64,000 nucleotides of DNA, from the NCBI GenBank assembly GCA_905221605.1, contig CAJNDS010000635.1, positions 550,528-614,527 on the forward strand, given 5' to 3'. The position numbers were made by a program, and so were the translations under genes. Positions 55,023 through 64,000 of this stretch are shown here, piece after piece. The notes beneath the pieces were generated by a model, which was given only the letters and a program-made list of their open reading frames with translations, was not told the origin of the DNA and did no database searches. Source of the DNA: Symbiodinium natans. Taxonomy: Eukaryota > Sar > Dinophyceae > Suessiales > Symbiodiniaceae. The stretch's first letter is position 1, and every line of letters begins with the position of its first letter.

Positions 55023-55841
55023 CTGCAGGCGAAGGCGGGGGGTTTTGGGCGATATAAAGGGGGGAGGGTAGGGCTTAGGGCTTAGGGCTGAGGGCAGAGG
55101 GCTGAGGGCTTAGGGCTTGGGGAAGACATATAAACGCCCAAACAACACCCCAAATGTCACACCCCTTCTAGCCCTGGCTTGCCAAGTGACCTAAGAAGGA
55201 AAGGGGTGCCCGCTTTCGGGACAAGGGGTTTATGAAGGGCCACGGTCTAGGGCTTCGGGATTCAAAAAAAGGGAATCAGGGGACAAATGGGTTTAGGGTT
55301 GGGGGCTTGGGATAGAAGCCCTACACCCCCTAATTAAACCGTAAAGTCAAAAGCCTATACACCCTAAGCCCTAAACCCAAAGCCCTAGACCCTAAACCGA
55401 AACCCTAAACCTAAACCAACAATATCCAACCTGACTCCTGGTCAAATTCTATCACGACAGTGGCTAGGGAGTCTAGGAGGACCTGAGAAACCCCTAAACC
55501 CCATCACCCTACAAACCCCCACACACTCTCTAGGATCTAAGGTTAGGGTTTAGGGCTTAGCCCTCTGAAACATTGCACCTAAATAGCACTAAGAAGAAAG
55601 GCGGAGGTGCAAATGCTGCAAATTAACAGCAGTTCGCATAGTGTCAGCTCGTCGCTCGAAGTACAGTCTTTTCGGGGTTTTCCAAGCTTGTCACGCTCAG
55701 CATGTGAGGGCTTGGGGCTTAGGGTGACCTTGGCTGTCTTCCACCTGATGGCTTGAGCAAAAGGGGGCATTGTTCAGAGGTTGTCAAGCAATACTGCTCT
55801 TGCATGAGGTTCTGTAATGTAGTTAAGCTTGCACAGCTTAC
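55023..55841. other. intron-like stretch with a unique segment
   Basis: CTTAGGG-like tract (55070-55120), CCCTAAA copies (55360-55410), then repeat-free DNA (55560-55840) with an open minus frame (HAERDKLGKPRKDCTSSDEL) that could be coding. Confidence 0.4.
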
Positions 55842-55914
55842 AATGTGCGCATGAGGGGCGAGCAAAAGTGCAGACTCAACGGGGCTTTCAAGAATTTGCG
55901 CTGCTCCTATGCGG
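55842..55914 (-). CDS. candidate exon
   Basis: Reads RIGAAQILESPVESALLLAP then HAHI between acceptor GTGTGAG and donor GTAAGC. It lies in repeat-free DNA. Unrecognised. Confidence 0.48.
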
Positions 55915-56130
55915 CTCACACAGAAGCCGGGGGTTGGAGAGGCGCAGCCTCCCAGTGTTTGATGATGAGTTTTCTTTAACCCTCAACCCGAACCCCTAAC
56001 CCCTACAACGAAACGTTTTAAAACTACCCTCTGGAACAGAATCCAAGTCGACTCTGGGTTCATGAACACCCTTTGGCCGCACGTTGCCTCATGTTTTTTC
56101 TTGGGGGTGGAGGTGGTGTTGCGTTGTGTC

Positions 56131-56385
56131 CTAAACCCTAAACCCTAAACCCTAAACCCTAAACTCCCCCTACACCGACTTCGGCCTTTTCAAGGTTTGC
56201 TTGCCTGAATTCAATGGGCTGACGTTGCGGCTGGAGGAGCCTGAAAACACTACCGGAAAGCAGGACCTCCTGCCTTCAGGGCTTCTGGGGGGTTTAGGGT
56301 TTAGGGTTTAGGGTTTAGGGTTTAGGGTTTAGGGTTTAGGGTTTAGAGGGTTTAGAGGGTTTAGAGGGTTTAGAGGGTTTAGGGT
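56131..56385. repeat. CCCTAAA array - island - TTTAGGG/TTTAGAGGG array
   Basis: CCCTAAA units (56131-56165), then a GC-rich island, then TTTAGGG (56290-56345) changing into TTTAGAGGG (56345-56385). The island (about 56170-56280) is open on both strands; a TTTTCAG acceptor favours a minus exon with LLQPQRQPIEFRQANLEKAE. Confidence 0.8.
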
Positions 56386-56401
56386 GCAGAAGGTCCTTCA
56401 C

Positions 56402-56461
56402 CTTCTTGACGGTCTCTTTCCCATCTGCCAGGATCACCTGCAAGCACGTGGGAGGCTCGAC
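56402..56461 (-). CDS. candidate exon, SH3-like segment
   Basis: Acceptor TCGATAG and donor GTGAAGG enclose exactly 60 nt reading VEPPTCLQVILADGKETVKK. The V-x-L-A-D-G-K pattern resembles the second half of the SH3-like segment seen at 61115-61193; a ubiquitin-like strand pair is an alternative. Confidence 0.55.
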
Positions 56462-56652
56462 CTATCGAAGGAAAGGGCTGAAGATCGCTGAACAGAACAG
56501 TCTTTAGGCTGCAGGGGTTTAGGGTTTAGGGTTTAGGGTGTAGGGTTTAGGGTTTAGGGTTTAGGGTGGTTCGGGTTAGGGCCGGTCGCGGCTCAGCAAA
56601 TTTTGGCCCCATCATCGGCCAGCAGGTCTCTGCCCCAGGCTTGCGGAAGCAA

Positions 56653-56720
56653 AGCCGAGCAAAGTGCAGTTCAAGGCTGAGAGTCTGTACAAACGGCCTA
56701 GCGCGATTCAACCGTGAAAG
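56653..56720 (-). other. conserved block downstream of polyubiquitin B
   Basis: Counterpart of 15426-15495. Sense frame RLNRARPFVQT...LHFARL. It lies about 340-405 nt after the stop codon. Confidence 0.5.
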
Positions 56721-57057
56721 GCCCGAGATGCGTCAGGAGAAGCCTTGAAGAGAGAATCTATACTTCTATTTGTCTATGTATATGCTATAGTATTTTATAT
56801 AGTCAATACATATATTGACAAGTACTGATTCAAGGGCTGGATGCTATCTGATCCATTGACGCTCTCGGGCCGCCAAAAGCAAAGGATGGAGACGCTCGTA
56901 GACCCTACCCCTCGGTGCAGCTTCGGTCAGCCTGCCACACATATGACGTAGCACTGCTTACCTTGGCGATACCTGTGCATATACAACTTCATCATAACAA
57001 TATAACTACGGCACGTCGCAAGACTGAGAAGCTGCGAATGCGTGGAAAGACACAGGC

Positions 57058-59335
<2,278 letters not shown>

Positions 59336-59425
59336 ACGAGGGTTTCAGAGCACCATTCTGGGGCAGCCACGCTGTAGCGCTCGGTGGTGAGATCCAGCTG
59401 ACCGCACTCCTCCGTTCGCGAGGGC
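59336..59425 (-). CDS. candidate exon
   Basis: Reads EECGQLDLTTERYSVAAPEW then CSETL, with natural composition. CCCTAAA-type DNA on the left and TTTGGGG-type on the right. Unrecognised. Confidence 0.5.
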
Positions 59426-59997
59426 CCTACATCCTGAACGGGTTCAGGGTGGGGGTTTGGGGGTTGAGGCTCAGTTTGGTTTATACACATACATATATGT
59501 ATATTATATATCTATGTATATACATATTTATCTACTTACAAAATTGTAGTAGTAGAGTTTGGGGCTTTGGGTTTAAGGTTTGGGTTTAGGAGATCCCGAA
59601 CACGAAAACGGTCAGTGGGTTTCGGGGGGGCTGAGGGCGACAAGGGTTATGGGCTGAAGGGCTAAGTTCGGGACTCGGGATTCTTCCGGACAAACAACTT
59701 ACGCTCTTTGGCTCCCACCTCGCCAAACTCTAAACTCTCTACATCCCAATCTGGAACTTTATGGTTTTTCAATTTAGGGTTCTGGCCTAGCCAAAAAAAT
59801 GGACCCTTAGCCCAGGCTCAGCGGTGACTCCATTCAGTTCGGGCGCCGCTTGTAGGCCTGCGTGGAGTGCATGGGCAGAGGTTTAGGGTTTAGGGTTTAG
59901 GGTTTAGGGTTTAGGGCTTAGGGCTTAGGGCTTAGGGCTTAGGGCGTAGGGCTTAGGGCTTAGGGCTTAGGGCTTAGGGCTTAGGGCTTAGGGTTGA
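59426..59997. other. intron-like stretch with array
   Basis: AT-rich patch (59485-59525), unique DNA, and at 59830-59875 a possible exon (LPMHSTQAYKRRPN). Then the array at 59878-59995. Confidence 0.45.
59878..59995. repeat. TTTAGGG array followed by CTTAGGG block
   Basis: Five TTTAGGG units and then about eleven CTTAGGG units, each block uniform; mirror of the order at 6613-6723. Confidence 0.93.
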
Positions 59998-60162
59998 CCG
60001 ACGCGCACTTCGGACAGTTTCCATGAGAGGAAAACCCAGTTCCAACTGCATGTCCAAACAAGACACTTCACCCCGAGCCCTCGCCCCAAGAACTGACCAA
60101 AACAACTCCTGTTTGCTGGCCCTGCCTCTAAGCCGAACAATCGCGCCCGTCAAGACCTTCAC
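59998..60162 (-). CDS. candidate coding segment
   Basis: An ATG-led frame reads MKVLTGAIVRLRGRASKQEL and continues ARGEVSCLDMQLELGFPLM, about 55 codons, until the CTTAGGG block. It may be an exon; no family recognised. Confidence 0.42.
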
Positions 60163-60848
60163 AGGACCGGGTTTAGGGGTTTAGAGTTTGCTGTTGCCTA
60201 GGATTTGGGCATGAGAGCTTTGGGTTCAGAGAGATCACGCCCAGGGCCAAGGGCTTTGCGTAGGCTCTGTAGGGATCAAGAGGGCTCCATTCCCTGCTGC
60301 CGGGATGTTTAGGGTTCAGGGAGGTTTTAGGGTTTTGGGCTTATAGGGTTTAGGGTCTAGGGTTTATAGGGTTTAGGGTTTAGGGTGCCACTGGCACAAG
60401 AAACCGTGGTTTCTAAGATCGGGCCACAGACAGAGCGAGGACACCGTCCCCTGAACTAAGCAGGTGGACAGCAAAGCTTTGTGAAAATAAAAATACGAAG
60501 ACGAGTAGCAAACATGGCAGAAGTCAGCGTAGAAGTCACAAAAAGACGCCAACAGCAGAAAGGATGATACGGCTGGCTACATAACGGAACAATGATACCG
60601 ATGAGGATGGGGATGAGGATCATAGTGGTGACGACGATCCAATGAGATGACGATGAGGAGAACGATGAAGGCAAACCCTAAACCACTAAAGCCCCCAGGA
60701 AAGCACCAGAAAACAACGCCCGTAAGAGCTAAATCGATCCCTCAGTCCCCTAGCCACATCTGAGAATTAGGGTTTTAAGGGTTGAAAGGTTTAGGGCTCT
60801 AGGGGCACCAATCCTAAACCATAAACCCTAAACCCCAAACCCCAAACC
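60163..60848. other. intron-like stretch
   Basis: TTTAGGG copies (60305-60385) and a purine-rich GATGAGG patch (60595-60670). A Ser/Ile-rich minus frame here is low-complexity. No supportable gene. Confidence 0.45.
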
Positions 60849-61040
60849 CTATGTCCTGTCGGCCCAAAGTTGAGTGTTGCAGGGTTCGAGGCTTGGCGCG
60901 TAGAAGCCCGAGTCATGAGGCCAGGTAGCTTTGGGGCTGAGAGCTTCGGGTTCAGGCGGTGAGCTCTGAGATGAGCCTGGAAGGCTTAGGATGGCAGGCA
61001 CTGAGATCCCTAAGCCCCCCTCAAAAAATGCCCTTCTCAC
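60849..61040 (-). CDS. candidate coding segment, Ser/Pro-rich
   Basis: An open minus frame of 63 codons contains ISVPAILSLPGSSQSSPPEP and GFYAPSLEPCNTQLWADR. CCCTAAA-type DNA lies at 60805-60850. Exon edges not fixed. Confidence 0.38.
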   Translation of the reverse strand: MRRAFFEGGLGISVPAILSLPGSSQSSPPEPEALSPKATWPHDSGFYAPSLEPCNTQLWADRT

Positions 61041-61114
61041 CCTAGAAGGCCCTCAAACTCGGGGCTTGGGGTCCTCAGCTTCCGAATACCCTCTAGGAAC
61101 CCGAAATCCATAAC

Positions 61115-61193
61115 TTCGAGAGCCCCTCCTGGCGCAGGTTCTCCACCTTGAGGCTCTTGACCGAGCCATCACCCAGCAGCACGGGGCAACGAC
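61115..61193 (-). CDS. exon of an SH3-like segment, second half
   Basis: Reads RCPVLLGDGSVKSLKVENLR then QEGLS. The V-L-L-G-D-G...L-K-x-E-N-L pattern is the second half of a small beta-barrel segment common in dinoflagellate proteins. Acceptor ATGGGAG, right after CCCTAAA units; donor GTTATGG. It joins in frame to 61481-61562. Confidence 0.62.
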
Positions 61194-61480
61194 CTCCCAT
61201 TTAGGGTTTAGGGCGTTTAGGGTTGAGGGTCCAGGGTCGACGTAACCACCCTAAACCCGAAAATGAACCCTTAAGCCCTTAAGACGAGGCCCTCGAGCCT
61301 ACGTTTCCAGCCCGTCCACCCGAAGCCGAAAACCCCCGGGCCCAAACCAGAATGGGGTTTAGCACTTAGGGTCGTAGGGTTTAGGGCCTGGGTTTAGGTG
61401 CTTGCCCTACTTAGGTACATGGACCCTCAATGTGCCCACCCTAACAAAAAAGAAAGGAAGCAAAGGTCTCCGGGAGCCGC

Positions 61481-61562
61481 CTGTGGCGCCATCCACATTG
61501 CCGGCGACGGTGCCCAGCTTGCCATTGAGCTGCGGCGCCTCGAGCTCGAGGCACCAAGTGCC
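61481..61562 (-). CDS. exon of an SH3-like segment, first half
   Basis: Reads LELEAPQLNGKLGTVAGNVD then GAT; L-N-G-x-x-G-T-V is the typical first half. GC donor (GCGGCT) after 61481. Spliced to 61193 it gives GNVDGATGRCPVLLGDG, an unbroken motif. Intron of 287 nt. Confidence 0.62.
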
Positions 61563-62322
61563 CTTCACTTAAAGCCCCTAGAACCCTAAAACCCAGAGAC
61601 CCTAAAACCCTAAAACTAAGAGAAGCTGAAACACTAAAGCCCTCAAAAAACCCTAGACCCGAAAAAACCCTAAACCCTGTTTGTGTTTGACCTAAAGCCT
61701 TGTTGGTGGTACCCTAAGAATAAGGCTCCGTATAATCGAACCCCAGAAGGGGTCATGCACGTGCTTGAGCTTGTAAACAAGGGTGCGAGGCTTTAGGGTT
61801 TGGGTTTCGGGCTTGAGGGCATGCGGGCTTTCAACTTTGATCTTGCTTTTGCGAGGGGTAGGGTAAAGCGTGTAGGGCTTAGGGTCCTCAAGTGTTCACA
61901 TGGCGGTGGTGGGCTTTGCGGGAGCTCCTGTGGGTTGCCAGGCTTCCACTTCTAGCAGTGTTTGGTTAACTTTTTGTGTGCTTCGGGCTCCACACTGGGG
62001 TTTAAGGCTATGATGGTCGACAAGCATCAGAAGCAATGCAGAGCTCATGCAGGTTTGTAAGGTTATTGGGCTCTTGGAGGTTTAGGATTTAGATGAGCCA
62101 CAAGGGAAACTTAAGATTTGAGCCCTTGCGGTGCAAGCTCTCCATAACATCGCGATACCCTACAATCCTAGATTCAGTGCACCCAGAAGCCCCCACGCCT
62201 TGGAGAGGCCCTGCAGGATTACAGCCTGGGTTTGGGGTTTGTGGGGTTATATGGGGCTTCGGGTCAGGAAGGCAACAAGGTCAACCCCAAACCCTAAAAC
62301 CTAAACCCTAAACGCCCTAAAC
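61563..62322. other. intron-like stretch
   Basis: CCCTAAAA-type DNA (61580-61680), unique DNA, TTTGGGG copies, and CCCTAAA units at 62285-62325. No gene recognised. Confidence 0.45.
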
Positions 62323-62355
62323 CTCTCTACATCGACCTCGTGAGCTGAGGCATCC
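62323..62355 (-). CDS. candidate micro-exon, 33 nt
   Basis: Reads DASAHEVDVE between acceptor AGTGCGCAG and donor GTTTAGGG (a telomere-like unit). Bracketed by CCCTAAA and TTTAGGG (62406-62450). Confidence 0.45.
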
Positions 62356-62563
62356 CTGCGCACTGGGACCTTCCCTACAGCGATGCTAACTACGGTCATT
62401 TAGAGGGTTAGGGCTTAGGGTTTAGGGTTTAGGGTTTAGGGTTTAGGGTTCAAGAATCATACTGTCCTAGTTGTACCCTGATCCAAAAAAGGTTATCCTT
62501 TCAATTATGGTAGGCTTCTATATACCCCAAAAAGTCAAAGGTTATCTACTCAGCTACTAAGAT

Positions 62564-62639
62564 TTAGAAAATGCCAAGAATGCGTTGTGAAGAAGTTTCA
62601 ATGGCACGGTAGGCCATATCAGCAAGATCTGTAGCCCGC
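62564..62639 (-). CDS. candidate exon with stop
   Basis: Reads PRATDLADMAYRAIETSSQR then ILGIF and TAA. A second minus frame is open over a longer stretch. It lies in repeat-free DNA (62.46-62.70 kb). Confidence 0.4.
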
Positions 62640-63608
62640 GGGCAAATTCTCGTAGCTCAGCAGAGAGCTGCATAGTAGCATTCCAAATAGGCTGGAGAAC
62701 GTAGGGTCTTTGTGTGTTCCCTGGGTTAGGGTTTCGGGGTAGTTAAGGACTCTTTGGCCAATTGTGATCACACTATCCTACTTTAAATAGGGGCCCCTTA
62801 CATATTCCATTGGGTGCTATGTCGACAAGACTTGCCTGCATCCATCCTGAAATCACTTGCGCCGTCAACCCCAAAAAAAACACAAATCGTAAACGAAAAG
62901 CCACCACCCTGATTCGAAACCCTTGAACCCAGAAAATCCCTAACATACCGAAAGCCTTAAACCCTCTAAGAAGCCATCAGCCCTAAACCAGCGCGGGGAC
63001 ATACCGGGAGCCCCGACTGCACCCTCGGGCGGCCCGGCCACTGGCGCGGGGCTCTTTAGACATCGGGGGCTTCCGGGGTTAGGGGCTTTAGGGGCATTTC
63101 GGGTCCAGGCGGCGAGATCCTACCTCCCCGACATGCCCTATGTAAACCCTGTAAACCCTAAAAACCCTCGACCCCAAGTTTTGTGAGACCCAGACCTGCC
63201 AGAAGAATGAAGAGCTCCAGTGGCTGTGGGCTTGCAGGCTCCGGATGCTTCTACTCTTTGCTGGTTTGGGGTTTGTAGGATTTGGGGTTTATAAGGTTTC
63301 GGATCCAGAACCTGGGATTTTGGGTCGGGTCTCGGGTTTAGGGTTTAAGGTTTCGGGTTTGGGCTTCTGGGATTGGGGCATGATCTGGTCATGGCTTGCG
63401 CGCTCGATCCGCACAATGCGCCAGGCTGTTCCAAAGAGATGTGGAACAATAGAGTCTGCACGGCAATGCATGTGACACTGGCCCTTATTACGGGTGCTCG
63501 AAAGAGGCCCTAGTTGCTGCAGCTGCCTGCTGGCCTGTTTCTCACCCTAAACCCTAAACCCTAAACCCTAAACCCTAAACCCTGAACCCTGAACCCTAAA
63601 CCCTAAAC
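62640..63608. other. intron-like stretch
   Basis: Unique DNA; a GC-rich island at 62.996-63.052 kb bracketed by CCCTAAA-type and TTAGGGG DNA (minus frame SPAPVAGPPEGAVGAPG); TTTAGGG copies near 63335; CCCTAAA array 63546-63608. Confidence 0.42.
63546..63608. repeat. CCCTAAA array
   Basis: About nine CCCTAAA/CCCTGAA units, meeting the exon at 63609. Confidence 0.92.
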
Positions 63609-63678
63609 CCCAAGAAGGAGGCTTTGGACAGCGGTGTCGAACTCTCCCTCTCGGAGGTGTTCCGAGGGTGCCGGGAAC
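63609..63678 (-). CDS. candidate exon
   Basis: Reads FPAPSEHLREGEFDTAVQSL then LLG. Acceptor TTTCTATAG; donor GTTTAGGG lies within the CCCTAAA array (sense TTTAGGG). Confidence 0.48.
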
Positions 63679-63704
63679 CTATAGAAACCCTGAACCCTCG
63701 ACCC

Positions 63705-63814
63705 CTTGGTAGCCCAGGAACCATATTACAATAAGGGCACCCTTTTTGGGTTGGTGATTTTATCAGGGACACGATAACCAAAAAAAGGGTAAAGGGTACC
63801 ACTGGGCTACCAAG
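63705..63814. repeat. hairpin element with perfect 13-bp inverted ends
   Basis: CTTGGTAGCCCAG and CTGGGCTACCAAG are perfect inverse complements, 110 bp in all. Inner parts (CACCCTTTTTGGGTT and AACCAAAAAAAGGGT) also pair. It lies in the intron between the two rightmost exons. Confidence 0.8.
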
Positions 63815-63835
63815 ACCCCCCAAACCTCATCCCAC

Positions 63836-63883
63836 CTCGTGCGGAGGCCGCCGCAGGCCCCGGGCCCTTCCTCGCAGCGTTTG
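63836..63883 (-). CDS. candidate exon, Cys/Gly-rich
   Basis: 48 nt between acceptor TTGGCCGCAG and donor GTGGGATG. One frame reads KRCEEGPGACGGLRTR; the others are open. Rightmost exon seen. Confidence 0.42.
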
Positions 63884-64000
63884 CTGCGGCCAAGGGTGTG
63901 GGGTTTGGGTTTCGGAGCTGCCTAGTTGATGAGAACCCTGACCCAAAATGAAGCTTCCGGGTTTTTTGGGAGGGTGCAGGGTTTAGGTGAGAAGGGTCGG

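Noticed and set aside
60456-60674. 72-codon hydrophobic minus-strand frame resembling a membrane protein
   Set aside because: Driven by a GATGAGG purine repeat, with no supporting motif or splice context.

Overview
The window looks like nuclear DNA of a dinoflagellate, probably a core dinoflagellate of the Symbiodinium, Polarella or Prorocentrum kind; genus is not resolved. Evidence: two polyubiquitin genes whose units differ from human ubiquitin only by Asp16, Ala19 and Asp24; an intronless ubiquitin-like/RCC1-like repeat gene of a type very abundant in Symbiodiniaceae; pentatricopeptide (PPR) exons with the dinoflagellate-style GQWQ/GRRW signature; apparent GC and GA splice donors beside GT; and very abundant telomere-type TTTAGGG/CCCTAAA DNA far from any chromosome end. 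Nearly everything that can be supported is coded on the minus strand, as in the one-way gene blocks known from dinoflagellates.

Layout, in minus-strand (transcription) order from right to left. 63.9-59.3 kb: small exons of unrecognised genes, including two that join in frame across a GC-AG intron into an SH3-like segment (61.5 and 61.1 kb). 58.9-57.1 kb: polyubiquitin B, eight units. 56.5-52.9 kb: about nine small exons, unrecognised. 51.5-50.0 kb: the ubiquitin-like plus RCC1-like gene. 49.9-39 kb: scattered exons, including a 244-nt one at 45.2 kb. 38.5-33.1 kb: a BTB/POZ gene cut into micro-exons. 32.7-18.9 kb: more short exons, often proline-rich. 17.1-15.7 kb: polyubiquitin A, six units. 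11.6-1.0 kb: a PPR gene of at least twelve micro-exons, several of which join in frame and restore the 35-residue repeat.

The most striking feature is the intron sequence. On the plus strand, exon after exon is bracketed as CCCTAAA array - exon - TTTAGGG array. On the sense (minus) strand each such intron therefore begins with TTTAGGG repeats and ends with CCCTAAA repeats, so its two ends are complementary and could pair. Several 5' splice sites appear to lie inside the repeat itself (GTTTAGGG). One intron (28.37-29.24 kb) has both arms shifted to a TTAAT(A)GGG variant, as if the two ends were made or maintained together. Introns also hold short (83-137 bp) hairpin elements with terminal inverted repeats.

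Limits: exon calls rest on reading frames, motif recognition and splice-like AG/GT/GC/GA edges found by eye, with no transcript support. Polyubiquitin and the RCC1-like gene are firm; PPR and BTB exons are good; isolated exons are provisional and may be in another frame. No tRNA, rRNA, spliced-leader RNA or CRISPR array was recognised.
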